Positions 32,328-41,924 are shown, numbered from the stretch's first letter. The stretch: DNA of 51,070 nucleotides from Prevotella sp. (GCA_016285075.1 JAEEQB010000032.1:1-51070); one strand, 5' to 3'. Program-made: numbers and translations. Notes: generated by a model from the sequence alone, not told the origin.

Positions 32328-34982
32328 ATGAAAAAGCAAGCAGTCATTTCCGCTGGTTTGTTCGCAGCGATGATCAGTCTTTGTCCCGTCAAGGTAAAGG
32401 CTCAGTTGTCTACCAATCCTGACAAGTTCCTGGGAAATATCACTACGGGCTATCAGGTGGATGCCGGTGGGGGAGTGGATCCGTTCTATAAACTCTGGAA
32501 CCAGATAACCCCTGAGAACGAGACGAAATGGGATGCCATAGAAGGTGGCGGCAGAGGCAGCTTCTCCTTTGGCAACGCTGACCGTTCTGCCAACTATGCC
32601 AAGCAGCATAACTTCCCCTTCAAGTATCACACCCTGATCTGGGGTGCGCAGTATCCTAGCTGGGTGAACAACCTGTCGACGCAGGAGCAGACCAAAGCCA
32701 TTGAGGAATATTTTGACGCTGTGAAGAAGCACTATCCTAATCTGGAGATCATTGACGTGGTGAACGAGGCAGTGGCAGGCCACCAGCCTGCTCCTTACCG
32801 TGCTGCTTTGGGCGGAGATGGAAAGACGGGTTACGACTGGATTATCAAGGCATTTGAGATGGCTCATGAGCGCTGGCCGAATGCCATCCTGGTGTATAAT
32901 GACTATAACACCTTCCAGCATCAGACCGACCAGTACATTGACCTGGTACGCACTCTGCGCGATGCCGGAGCACCTATCGATGCCTATGGATGCCAGTCGC
33001 ACGACTTGAACGACATGAGCAAGAGCTCGTTCCAGACGGTGATGAAAAAGATCCAGGACGCGCTGAAGATTCCGATGTACATCACCGAGTATGACATCAA
33101 TCAGGAAAACGACAATACACAGTTGCAACGGTATAAGGACCAAGTGCCGGTGATGTGGGAAGCAGACTATTGTGCTGGCGTCACCATCTGGGGTTATATA
33201 TATGGACGTACTTGGGTGGACCACTCCGGTCTTTTCAAGAACGGTCAGGAGCGTCCTGCCATGAAATGGCTACGTGAATACATGGCCAGCGACAAGGCCA
33301 AACAGGCAAAGAGCCCGTTCCCGGGTATGAAGAAAGAGGCTTCGGTCTATGTGAAACCCGCCTCCCTTGCCGTTACCAAGGGCGAAGCCGTGCCCATCAC
33401 CGTACGTGCCAGCCTCAGGACAAAGACCATCGACCATGTGGACTTCTATGTCAAGGGAAAGTTCCACAGCCGGATGACGGAAGCCCCTTACGCCACAGAA
33501 TACACTCCGGAGGCCACGGGCAAATATGAGTTGAAAGCCATCGTCACGGCTACGGACAGTTCGAAGTTCGAACGCTTGTCGAGCTTCACCGCCTATAATC
33601 CCCGTACCACCTTCAAAGGCGAGATAGAACTGCCGGGCACACTGCAGGCAGAGAACTTCGACGTGGGTGCGGAAGGTATGGCCTACCACGACACCGACTC
33701 AAACGACGAAGGTAAGGTGAACTACCGCAGCAACGGCGGTGGCGTGGACATCGTCACGGGCAATGGCGGATATGCCATCGGCTATACCAGTTCGGGCGAG
33801 TGGCTGGAATACACTGTAAACGTCAAGGAAGCCGGCGTCTATTCCTTCGATGCCGCTGTCTCGTCGGGAGCTACCAATTCCTCTTTCAGTCTCGCGCTGA
33901 GCAAGGATGACGGGCTGGTGACACTGACGAACAGCATCGCCGTGCCCTGCGTACAGTCGAACAATTGGGATAACTACCGCACGGTTCACGGACGGCTGGC
34001 TGTGCCGCTGGAGGCAGGCAAGCAAGTCATCCGTATCAACATCACCGGCAGTAGCTGCAACATCGACAAGATAGAATTCAAGCATGTTGACCTGGATGAA
34101 AGCATGAAGATTGCGCTTACTTCCGATCCGAACACCGGTACCGTCAGCGAGAATACGACGGTGAAGGTTGATGCGTCTTCTGCCACCAGCACCATTAAGG
34201 AGGTTGCCGTGTATGTGGACAATGTGTTGCTGAAAAAGCTCACCTCCGCGCCCTTCGAGGCAACCTACAAACCTGCGGCAAAGGGTTCCTACACCGTGAC
34301 AGCCGAGGCCACTGATGCCAATGGCAAAATGTCGAAGATAGCCACCTACACGCTGAAGGTCAATAATAAGCGAGTGGCCCACAAGGGAGTCATCAGCATT
34401 CCCGGCATTATACAGGCAGAGAATTTCGACCGTGGCGGCGAAGGGTTCACCTATCATGACTCCGACTCGAACAATGAAGGTTCCACCAGCTACCGTTCCG
34501 ACAGCGAGGGAGTTGACATTGTCAGCGGCAATGGCGGCTATGTCATAGGATATACAGCTGCCAACGAATGGCTGGAGTACAGTGTCGATGTCAAGGAAGC
34601 AGGTGAATACTCTTATGAGGCTACAGCCTCTTCGGGCAGCAGCAATTCTGCCTTCACCCTCGGCCTGGTGGGTGGCAACGGATCAGTGACCAGCCTCTGC
34701 AAGGTCAATGTCACTAATACCGGAGACTGGGATACCTATAAGGTGTTCAAGGGTAAGCTCAGCCGTAAGCTTGACCTTGGCCCACAGCTCTTCCGGATCA
34801 CCATCAACGGTGCCTACGTCAATGTAGACAAGATAGAACTGAAGTGCACCAGTAGCGGCATCACCACTGTCGCCACTGCTCAGCCTGCAGGACAATCCTA
34901 CAATATGAAGGGTCAGCAGGTGGACGCCAACTACCGCGGTATCGTTATCCGTAACGGACGCAAATACCTGCAAGGGAAATAG
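32328..34982 (+). CDS. Secreted GH10 endo-xylanase with two CBM6-like domains
   Basis: 884 residues from ATG 32328; an upstream in-frame ATG at 32256 lies before the promoter. The signal peptide ends VKVKAQ. The GH10 barrel covers about 28-320: ITPENETKWD, YHTLIWGAQYPSW, acid/base Glu147 in VVNEAV and nucleophile Glu254 in ITEYDIN. Then come an Ig-like domain (about 338-425), CBM6 (433-585, AENFDVGAEGMAYHD), a second Ig-like domain (593-680) and a second CBM6 (690-840, AENFDRGGEGFTYHD). The tail ends YNMKGQQVDANYRGIVIRN. It would cleave beta-1,4-xylan outside the cell. It heads the xylan cluster. Confidence 0.95.
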   Translation: MKKQAVISAGLFAAMISLCPVKVKAQLSTNPDKFLGNITTGYQVDAGGGVDPFYKLWNQITPENETKWDAIEGGGRGSFSFGNADRSANYAKQHNFPFKYHTLIWGAQYPSWVNNLSTQEQTKAIEEYFDAVKKHYPNLEIIDVVNEAVAGHQPAPYRAALGGDGKTGYDWIIKAFEMAHERWPNAILVYNDYNTFQHQTDQYIDLVRTLRDAGAPIDAYGCQSHDLNDMSKSSFQTVMKKIQDALKIPMYITEYDINQENDNTQLQRYKDQVPVMWEADYCAGVTIWGYIYGRTWVDHSGLFKNGQERPAMKWLREYMASDKAKQAKSPFPGMKKEASVYVKPASLAVTKGEAVPITVRASLRTKTIDHVDFYVKGKFHSRMTEAPYATEYTPEATGKYELKAIVTATDSSKFERLSSFTAYNPRTTFKGEIELPGTLQAENFDVGAEGMAYHDTDSNDEGKVNYRSNGGGVDIVTGNGGYAIGYTSSGEWLEYTVNVKEAGVYSFDAAVSSGATNSSFSLALSKDDGLVTLTNSIAVPCVQSNNWDNYRTVHGRLAVPLEAGKQVIRINITGSSCNIDKIEFKHVDLDESMKIALTSDPNTGTVSENTTVKVDASSATSTIKEVAVYVDNVLLKKLTSAPFEATYKPAAKGSYTVTAEATDANGKMSKIATYTLKVNNKRVAHKGVISIPGIIQAENFDRGGEGFTYHDSDSNNEGSTSYRSDSEGVDIVSGNGGYVIGYTAANEWLEYSVDVKEAGEYSYEATASSGSSNSAFTLGLVGGNGSVTSLCKVNVTNTGDWDTYKVFKGKLSRKLDLGPQLFRITINGAYVNVDKIELKCTSSGITTVATAQPAGQSYNMKGQQVDANYRGIVIRNGRKYLQGK

Positions 34983-35026
34983 TCTATGGGTCGTGAAGCA
35001 TATCAAAAACCATAAAACTGAAAATC

Positions 35027-36574
35027 ATGAAGAAACTTCTGTGTATGTTGCCATTATTGGCACTGATGTGGGGATGTGCCTCGAATGATGAGGCCGATTG
35101 CCCCGTGCTGACTGTCGAAGGAGGACAGATTCAAGGTGTCCGGGCTGAGAATCCGGGTGTATTCGTCTTTCGTGGTATTCCTTATGCCGCAGCACCTATC
35201 GGTGAACTGCGCTGGAAGGAGCCGCAGCCTGTGGTGGCATGGGACTCCATCCGCCTGTGTGATCGATTCGGACATCCTGGCTATCAGGCTGTTCACTACC
35301 CTGGCGGCTATGCCACCGAGTGGGGCTACGGCGACGAGGCTCCTTATAGTGAGGACTGCCTGTATCTGAATGTATGGACGAAAGCTCCTGGACAGACAGG
35401 AAAGAAGCTACCCGTGGCGTTGTGGATTCACGGTGGCGGTTACCGTGAAGGCTGGGGCACCGAGCCGGAATTCGACGGACAGGAGTGGGCATCGAAGGAT
35501 GTGGTGCTTGTTACCATCAACTACCGATTGGGTATCTTCGGTTTCATGACCTATCCTGAGCTTTCTGCCGAGAGTCCCAATCACGTCAGCGGTAACTATG
35601 GCATCCTGGATCAGATACAGTCGCTGAAATGGGTGAAAGCCAACATTGAACAGTTTGGCGGCGACCCCGACAACGTCACCATCTTCGGTCAGAGTGCAGG
35701 TGCCGGCAGCGTGCGTACATTGTGTGAGAGCCCGTTGGCCCGTGGCCTGTTCCAGAAGGCTGTCATCATGAGCGGAGGCGGTATCAACGTACCTGCCAAG
35801 GACGGCGAGGAAGCTAAGCCCGCCACCCCGATGAACCGTTTCTTCACCTACAACCCCACGCTTCAGGAAAGCGAGGCTGAAACAAAGAAGGTGATGGACT
35901 GGGCTGGGCTGACCGACCTGGAGAAACTGCGTGGTGCATCAACCGAGCTGCTCTACACCATTCCTACTTTATATAATATGGTCACTAAGAGCGATGTGTT
36001 CCTCATGCAGCGTCCCATCATCGACGGCTATGTCAGCTTGAAGAACTTCGACACCGCCACCCGTGAGGGCGCCATAGCCGACGTGCCCTACATGATAGGT
36101 TATACTCTGCATGACATGGGTTCGATGTCTGCAGGCATTGCGGAGTTCTGTAAGGTTCGCCAGGAGCAGGGAGGAAAGGCATGGGCCTATGAGTTCGCAC
36201 GTCCGTTGCCTGATGATGGTACACATCCGGAGGTTACCGCCCGTCTGAAAGGAGCCTTCCACAGCAGCGACCTGTGGTTTGTATTCAAGAGCCTGAAGCA
36301 CTGCTGGCGTCCCTGGACACCGGGTGACTGGGACTTGGCTGAGAAGATGCTCACGGCGTGGACCAACTTTGCCAAGTACAGCGACCCTAACGGTGAAGGT
36401 GAAGGTCTGGGATGGAAACCCTGCACTGCCGAAGCCCCGCAATTCATGCTCTTCAAACTTGATGAAAAGGATGCTGAGGCATCGGAGATGGGAAAGCCGA
36501 TTATACCCGATCCCTCGGAAATGCCGGCATTCGGGCCTCCCGCACCCGCTGCAAAACCCGCACCTGCTAAGTAA
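35027..36574 (+). CDS. Type B carboxylesterase lipoprotein (third of three)
   Basis: 515 residues. The lipobox LMWGC (Cys17) predicts a lipoprotein. Family features: FRGIPYAAAPIGELRWKEPQP, YSEDCLYLNVWTKAPGQ, ALWIHGGGYREGWG, FGQSAGAGSVRTL (Ser about 223) and GAFHSSDLWFVFKSLKHCWR with the probable catalytic His. It is a close paralogue of the esterase at 18648, with whole blocks identical, and ends in a Pro/Ala-rich tail (PPAPAAKPAPAK) instead of a Gly-rich one. It lies between the GH10 and GH5 genes, 44 and 19 bases away, so an acetyl-xylan or feruloyl esterase role is likely but inferred. Confidence 0.9.
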   Translation: MKKLLCMLPLLALMWGCASNDEADCPVLTVEGGQIQGVRAENPGVFVFRGIPYAAAPIGELRWKEPQPVVAWDSIRLCDRFGHPGYQAVHYPGGYATEWGYGDEAPYSEDCLYLNVWTKAPGQTGKKLPVALWIHGGGYREGWGTEPEFDGQEWASKDVVLVTINYRLGIFGFMTYPELSAESPNHVSGNYGILDQIQSLKWVKANIEQFGGDPDNVTIFGQSAGAGSVRTLCESPLARGLFQKAVIMSGGGINVPAKDGEEAKPATPMNRFFTYNPTLQESEAETKKVMDWAGLTDLEKLRGASTELLYTIPTLYNMVTKSDVFLMQRPIIDGYVSLKNFDTATREGAIADVPYMIGYTLHDMGSMSAGIAEFCKVRQEQGGKAWAYEFARPLPDDGTHPEVTARLKGAFHSSDLWFVFKSLKHCWRPWTPGDWDLAEKMLTAWTNFAKYSDPNGEGEGLGWKPCTAEAPQFMLFKLDEKDAEASEMGKPIIPDPSEMPAFGPPAPAAKPAPAK

Positions 36575-36593
36575 CTAAATTATTTGGAAATCA

Positions 36594-38702
36594 ATGATAA
36601 AACGTATTCTCTTTTCAACACTCTTTATCTGTGCCGCAGTCATCGCTGCGGCACAGGGCGTAAAACCACTCCCCGCACTTCATGTGGACGGCAAGTGGCT
36701 TGTCGATACACATGGCAACCACGTTGTACTGCATGGTGTAATGGATACGCCCAACACCTATTTCAACAACAACCGCTGGCAGGGCTCTAAGGCTCAGGGC
36801 TGGTGGGATGACTACAATGATACTGGTGTCAAGAACTGTCAGCTGTATTTTGAGAAACTTTTCACAGGGTTGGAGAAAGCCAAGTGCAATGTGTTCCGCC
36901 TGCATATGGACCCTGCCTGGAGCAACGATCCTAACAAGCAGAGCGACGGCAAGGAGAGCGGTGAGGCGGACATCTCGCGTTTCAGCCAGGACCGCTATAA
37001 GAAGTTTCTGAAAGATCTCTTTGTGCCACTGGCCCAGAGAGCCATGCGACACGGAATGTATGTGGTAGTCCGTCCGCCAGGTGTCTGCCCCGGCAACTTG
37101 AAAGTGAACGACTATTATCAGAACTATCTGACGGAGGTATGGGATCTCTTTTCGAAGAACGATACCATCCGCAAGTATGCAGGACAGATCAGCATTGAGT
37201 TGGCCAACGAGCCGGTGAACCTGAGGAACGCTTCAGGCAACGATGATGCGAAGGCCATGCGTGACTACTTCCAGCCGATTATCAACCGTATCCGTGCCAA
37301 TGGCTTTACAGGCATTATCTGGGTGCCTGGCACAGGATGGCAATCTCAGTATGCCAATTATAAGGCTTATCCTGTGAAAAGCTATAACATCGGCTATGCT
37401 GTTCACGACTACGACGGCTGGTACGGCTGTGAAGACAAGAAACTGACGACAGCCAACGTGGAGCAGGCCAAGAAAGACAAGATCAACCAGCTCCGCAGAC
37501 AGGTGCCTGTGGTGGACACGAACCCCATCATCATCACCGAGATAGACTGGAGCCCGAAGAAACCCGGTTCCGGACACTATAACGAGCACAATGAGTGGGT
37601 GGAATCGAACTATGGCACTTGGGCCACAGGGCGTACGTCAATGTGGGGAACGGTGACCAAGGCCGTTCACGACCATTATGGCAATATCTCCATGACCCTC
37701 TCAGGAACGGCCTGCCTCATTGACGTTGATACCCTGATACACAAGAACGGCAAGGTGGTGCCTGCTTTCGGTGGCTTGGAGGAAGCCTGCGGAAAGGCCT
37801 GCATGGACTGGTATGCCGAATATTATGAGAAGAACTGGCCGCACGCCGACAACGAACCGTCAACAGAAGGACACCTCGCGGCCGAGCAGCTGAAGGCCGA
37901 AGCCGAGGAGCTGGAGATTATGGTCCATGGTTCTACCATGCCCAGGCTTGTGGCCACCTTCCGCGACGGTCATCAACGCGATGTTGCCATGGTGGCTTCG
38001 TACGAGACTGATGCCCCTGACGTGGTGGCCATTGACAAGGTAGGTAACCTGCGCGGACTTTCCGAGGGTGAGGCAAATATCACTGCCACTTATACCGACC
38101 CGCAGGGAGGTACTGTGAAGACCACCTTCAAAGTACGCTCCACCTTCTTCCCCCTGGACATGCAATACATCGACTTCACGATGGGGTCGCGCGGAAGCTA
38201 TAACATCAACAACCATATCATCAGACCCGGCGAAGGAGGACAAGTGGGATGGGTGTATGATGCCTATACCGACTTTTCGGCCTACCGTTACCTTGTGGTG
38301 AAACTCAGGCAGAAGCAGACCTGCGACGCCCATTTGAATATCTATACTGCCACTTCTCTGGCGGGCAGCTGCTACTCTTCGGACAAGTTCGGCGACAACA
38401 CGAAAATCGTCATCGACCTGCAAAATGCCAAATACACTCAAGGCAAGAAAGGAGCCGCCCTGGAACAGAATAAAGTGCGCAAGGTGACCTTCTGGGGGAA
38501 GGGCACTGGCATGATTGTGCTGGAGGATGTCTATCTGACCAACAACGATGATTACTCCAAGCCCGATCCTACAGCGATTGAACCTATCCTTGTGCAACCA
38601 GACACAAATGGTAGTCCAGCCTACAACCTTCGCGGTCAGCAGGTGGACGATAACTATCGCGGCATTGTCATCCGTAATGGAAAAAAGTATTTTAGGAAAT
38701 AA
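36594..38702 (+). CDS. Secreted GH5-family endoglycosidase
   Basis: 702 residues, signal peptide ending IAAAQG. GH5 barrel about 25-425: LVDTHGNHVVLHGVMDTP, VFRLHMDPAW, YVVVRPPG, acid/base Glu206 in ELANEP, HDYDGW and nucleophile Glu316 in IITEIDW. A bacterial Ig-like (Big2) domain follows at about 455-525 (DVVAIDKVGNLRGLSEGEANITATY). A beta-rich module of unknown type spans 530-660 (YIDFTMGSRGSYNINNHII). The C-terminal tail YNLRGQQVDDNYRGIVIRNG is nearly the same as in the GH10 xylanase. The substrate (xylan, mannan or beta-glucan) cannot be fixed from sequence; the location favours xylan. Confidence 0.92.
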   Translation: MIKRILFSTLFICAAVIAAAQGVKPLPALHVDGKWLVDTHGNHVVLHGVMDTPNTYFNNNRWQGSKAQGWWDDYNDTGVKNCQLYFEKLFTGLEKAKCNVFRLHMDPAWSNDPNKQSDGKESGEADISRFSQDRYKKFLKDLFVPLAQRAMRHGMYVVVRPPGVCPGNLKVNDYYQNYLTEVWDLFSKNDTIRKYAGQISIELANEPVNLRNASGNDDAKAMRDYFQPIINRIRANGFTGIIWVPGTGWQSQYANYKAYPVKSYNIGYAVHDYDGWYGCEDKKLTTANVEQAKKDKINQLRRQVPVVDTNPIIITEIDWSPKKPGSGHYNEHNEWVESNYGTWATGRTSMWGTVTKAVHDHYGNISMTLSGTACLIDVDTLIHKNGKVVPAFGGLEEACGKACMDWYAEYYEKNWPHADNEPSTEGHLAAEQLKAEAEELEIMVHGSTMPRLVATFRDGHQRDVAMVASYETDAPDVVAIDKVGNLRGLSEGEANITATYTDPQGGTVKTTFKVRSTFFPLDMQYIDFTMGSRGSYNINNHIIRPGEGGQVGWVYDAYTDFSAYRYLVVKLRQKQTCDAHLNIYTATSLAGSCYSSDKFGDNTKIVIDLQNAKYTQGKKGAALEQNKVRKVTFWGKGTGMIVLEDVYLTNNDDYSKPDPTAIEPILVQPDTNGSPAYNLRGQQVDDNYRGIVIRNGKKYFRK

Positions 38703-38717
38703 ATAAAAGATAGTAAT

Positions 38718-39968
38718 ATGAAGAAGATAGGAGCAGTTTTTGCTATTTGTCTGTTATCGGTTGGAGCTGCGTGGGCGCAGCCGAGTGTTTACACCAAAGA
38801 AAATACGGGTGCACACTTCCCTAAACCGGCACTTCCCCCTGCCAGCCAGCTGCCGGTTATCCGTGAGTTGCCAGACCCGTTGGAAGGCGTGTCAGGGTTC
38901 AAGGATTGGGAACGCCGTCGCAATGACATCTCTCACATGATCCAACACTATGGTATCGGTATTAAGCCCTCAGTTCCCGACGGAGCTGTCGTGGCCCATC
39001 TGCAAAAACCGGTGAAGGACGAAGGCTTGGGGGCACGTGGACCCATGGGTGGCATGCGTGGAGGCATGATGCAAGGGGATACCACCTTGGTGGTACATGT
39101 GACAGTGGGTGGTCACACCGTGACCCTCACCTCAGAGATACGCTACCCCAAAGTGGGCAAGCCTCCCTATGCGCTGATGATAGGTACCAGCATGATGTCG
39201 TTGCCCCGTCAGCTCTTCGACGACCGTCCCATAGCCATCATGACTTTCCACGAGAAACAGGTCAATGACTACGGACAGTTTGGTAAACACCACGAACGAG
39301 GCGAGCATCCCTTTGATGCACTCTACCCGGATCTTACACAGAACGGCGCTTACAGCGAGTGGGCGTGGGGGCTGAGCCGTCTGCTTGACGGCCTGCAGCA
39401 ACTCGGTCCGAAGGTTACAAAGATCGATATGAAGCACATCGGCGTCACCGGCTGTTCATATGCAGGCAAGATGGCCCTTTACTGCGGTGCCTTCGACGAG
39501 CGTGTGGCCCTCGTCATAGCCCAGGAGCCTGGTGGCGGTGGTGCTGCCGCCTGGCGCAAGTCCCATGAGTTGACGTTGGCAGGTAAGAATCTGGAAGACA
39601 TTGACAAGACCGATTACCACTGGTTCAAAGAGAGCCAGCGTGAAAACTTCCGTGGCGACAGCGTCTACCAGTTGCCCTACGATCAGCACGAGCTCTGCGC
39701 CATGGTCTGTCCGCGAGCCTTACTGCTGTTGGGTAATCCTGATTATGAGTGGCTTGCCGACGGCTCTATGCTTGCTTCTGCCAAGGCTGCCAAGAAAGTG
39801 TGGCAACAGTTTGGCATAGGAGACCGCATGGGGTGGAGCATCGTTGGCGGTCATGGTCACTGCCAGCTTCCCGAACGCCAGTTCCCTGAGGTGCAGGCAT
39901 TCATCGATAAGTTCCTGCTTGACCGCAAGACTGATACCCGTGATATAAGCATTTGGCAGGATAAGTGA
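38718..39968 (+). CDS. CE15-family glucuronoyl esterase-like protein
   Basis: 416 residues with a signal peptide (MKKIGAVFAICLLSVGAAWA). CE15 enzymes cleave esters between 4-O-methylglucuronic acid of xylan and lignin alcohols. The nucleophile motif is GVTGCSYAGK (Ser247), the acidic block is AQEPGGGGAAAWR (Glu270) and the C-terminal His lies in GGHGHCQLP (His381). In the family signature GCSRxGK an Arg follows the Ser; here it is Tyr. An unusual Gly/Met-rich stretch (GARGPMGGMRGGMMQG, 106-121) interrupts the N-terminal part. It is the last gene of the xylan cluster, 15 bases after GH5, and a hairpin follows. Confidence 0.88.
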   Translation: MKKIGAVFAICLLSVGAAWAQPSVYTKENTGAHFPKPALPPASQLPVIRELPDPLEGVSGFKDWERRRNDISHMIQHYGIGIKPSVPDGAVVAHLQKPVKDEGLGARGPMGGMRGGMMQGDTTLVVHVTVGGHTVTLTSEIRYPKVGKPPYALMIGTSMMSLPRQLFDDRPIAIMTFHEKQVNDYGQFGKHHERGEHPFDALYPDLTQNGAYSEWAWGLSRLLDGLQQLGPKVTKIDMKHIGVTGCSYAGKMALYCGAFDERVALVIAQEPGGGGAAAWRKSHELTLAGKNLEDIDKTDYHWFKESQRENFRGDSVYQLPYDQHELCAMVCPRALLLLGNPDYEWLADGSMLASAKAAKKVWQQFGIGDRMGWSIVGGHGHCQLPERQFPEVQAFIDKFLLDRKTDTRDISIWQDK

Positions 39969-39987
39969 GCCCTGACAGCTGTTAACG

Positions 39988-40037
39988 CCGATAGCTGCGT
40001 TCTGTCCTGCCTGTGCTGGAAAGAACGCAGCTATCGG
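39988..40037. terminator. Long inverted repeat between converging genes
   Basis: CCGATAGCTGCGTTCT (39988-40003) and AGAACGCAGCTATCGG (40022-40037) are perfect complements over 16 bp with an 18-base loop. TTTTG follows on the plus strand. The right arm contains the TAG stop of the minus-strand NigD-like gene. It probably ends or shields both converging transcripts; the T-run is short, so termination efficiency is unclear. Confidence 0.75.
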
Positions 40038-40750
40038 TTTTGAGTAATGGCTATCCGCTTCTCGACAATACCGCTATAGGTGTTGAGGGTCATGCAGACA
40101 GAGTCGGCATGGACTGCTTGGATAGGGATACTGAAGAAAGTCCGCTGTGAATAATACTCGGGTACTCCGCCTTGGTCGTGGTAGAGACGGAGATAATAGG
40201 TAGTGGTGTTGTCGGGGTTGTGCATGATGGTGTCACACACGATTCCAAGGGAGTGATTGGCCTTCTCGCTTGTCTCGCCTGTCATGAGTATCAAGCCGAG
40301 GTTGAGGTAGCGACGGTTTGTACTTGTCCAGATACTCTCGAAACCCAGGGGGTCGGTCTTGATGCCTTTCTTGAAGAAGTCGGGCTTGTGGATGGTGGCA
40401 GAGGGTATGCGGGCAAGGTTGATCAGTTCGGTTTCAGAGTCATTGGATTCCATGTTCAAATTGTAATAGATCAGCGCGCGATAGGTACTGTCGGGCGTAG
40501 TGAGCCACTTGGCGGTATAAGGTTCCTTAAGCACGAGCGAGTCGCCTTCGTCGGTAACGGCGTAGTGCACGGTCTTGGAGGCATCCGTACGGACAATGCA
40601 GAAGTCTGCCCGCATGAGCGAGTATTTGCCTTCGCCCTTTTCGTAGTAGTCTTGAGTGCATGATACAATGGTGAATGTACTGATAACAAGGTACAATGCA
40701 CATAACATCATCCGCTTTCTTCGTTCTTTCATCTTCTCCGTCAGTTGCAT
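40031..40750 (-). CDS. NigD-like lipoprotein
   Basis: 239 residues. Lipobox TIVSC after a single hydrophobic segment. The mature part is beta-rich (YSLMRADFCIVRTD, HYAVTDEGDSLVL, YRALIYYNL, YLNLGLILMTGE, TYYLRLYHDQGG) and resembles the two-domain NigD-like lipoproteins of Bacteroidales, whose function is not established. The start overlaps the preceding acyltransferase stop by one base (TAATG), so it is translationally coupled. ATGs at 40730 and 40709 are alternatives that keep the hydrophobic segment. Confidence 0.65.
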   Translation of the reverse strand: MQLTEKMKERRKRMMLCALYLVISTFTIVSCTQDYYEKGEGKYSLMRADFCIVRTDASKTVHYAVTDEGDSLVLKEPYTAKWLTTPDSTYRALIYYNLNMESNDSETELINLARIPSATIHKPDFFKKGIKTDPLGFESIWTSTNRRYLNLGLILMTGETSEKANHSLGIVCDTIMHNPDNTTTYYLRLYHDQGGVPEYYSQRTFFSIPIQAVHADSVCMTLNTYSGIVEKRIAITQNR

Positions 40751-41901
40751 TATTTCTTCAATTTGTTTCTTGCCGGATTGGCATACATGGTGAGCATGGT
40801 GGTGCGTAGGAATGCTTCGTCGCGATGGGGTAGGCAGACCTTGGATATCTGACCTTTCAGGTATTGGTCGAAACGTGTCTTGTCCGCTTCGGTATAGTGG
40901 CTGGAATAGTTGGCATTGCCTTCAAGTTCGTCCAGCGCAATGTAGTTGCACGGGAAGAGTTGGTAGCCATGGTGTATTTCCCTGTCCATGCGTTGGGACA
41001 AAGTGGCGAAATAGTCCTTGCGTGGAAGATCGGCAAGACTGTCGAGCCAGGTGTTTACCAGTGTGCCGCAATGGTAGTGTACACGTCCCTTGTATCCGAA
41101 GATGCCAATGCGCATGTTGTCGAGGTCATCCTGACGGCTTTTCTTGAACTGGGGGTTGTCGCGCCGCTGCTGCAGCTCCTGTGCCTTCAGATAGTCACAG
41201 GGGTCGTACTCGTAGCTGATGGTCAGGGGTACGATGTTGAGCTCCTCCAGATTGCCGCCCATGGCCAGCATCTTCAACACCGACTCTTGGGTCCGGTCAT
41301 CGCTGTCCTTGGCCCGTCCTTCACGCTGTGCCAGCCATACGTTTTCCTGCTTTTCTGTGACGGCGTGGTGAATGTAACGGCTCATGAGCTGGCTGGAGCG
41401 CAGCATTTCGTGGGGTGTGAGTCCCCGGCGCACGGTAAAAGCCTTGTTCATCCGTACAAGCCGTTTGATCCACGGGTAGATGAGCAGGTTGTCGCCGATG
41501 CCTATTTCGACAGTGGTAGGATGTCCGTGGTTGATAAGCATCACGTCGAGGAAGGCGGAGTCGAGCACAATATCCCGATGGTTTGAGACAAAGGTGTAGC
41601 GCTGGACTGATTTGTTGTATTCTGTTAATGCTGTATCGTCAAATGTGCAGCCGTCAGTGTGGCGATGAATAATGTACTTGACAATGGGTTTCATGAACCG
41701 TTTCTGAAAATCGAGCGGCGTCTTGACACCCTTGAAGGCTAAGCGTAGCAGCCCATTGCGCACAGACTTAGGCAGCCAGGGTGCAAGCCCCCTCATAACC
41801 ACGTTGAACTGGCGGTCGTTGAGCAGGTCCTCGAAGGCCTGTTTCATCTCCTCCGGCTCATATGGCCTGATTTCGTCAAACTCCTTGATATCGTACTTCA
41901 T
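40750..41901 (-). CDS. Glycerol-phosphate-type acyltransferase
   Basis: 383 residues with the PlsB/PlsC catalytic block TFVSNHRDIVLDSAFL (NHX4D), then the later blocks AFTVRRGLTPHEML, VWLAQREGRAKDSDD and LNIVPLTISYEYDPCDYLK. This larger Bacteroidetes group acylates a phosphoglycerol-like or lipid substrate at the membrane; the substrate here is unknown. It is distinct from the shorter GlsA-like protein at 6484. It lies 23 bases after ddl and overlaps the NigD-like gene by one base. Confidence 0.82.
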   Translation of the reverse strand: MKYDIKEFDEIRPYEPEEMKQAFEDLLNDRQFNVVMRGLAPWLPKSVRNGLLRLAFKGVKTPLDFQKRFMKPIVKYIIHRHTDGCTFDDTALTEYNKSVQRYTFVSNHRDIVLDSAFLDVMLINHGHPTTVEIGIGDNLLIYPWIKRLVRMNKAFTVRRGLTPHEMLRSSQLMSRYIHHAVTEKQENVWLAQREGRAKDSDDRTQESVLKMLAMGGNLEELNIVPLTISYEYDPCDYLKAQELQQRRDNPQFKKSRQDDLDNMRIGIFGYKGRVHYHCGTLVNTWLDSLADLPRKDYFATLSQRMDREIHHGYQLFPCNYIALDELEGNANYSSHYTEADKTRFDQYLKGQISKVCLPHRDEAFLRTTMLTMYANPARNKLKK

Positions 41902-41924
41902 AGCGGTAGCATCTCTCTCTTTCC

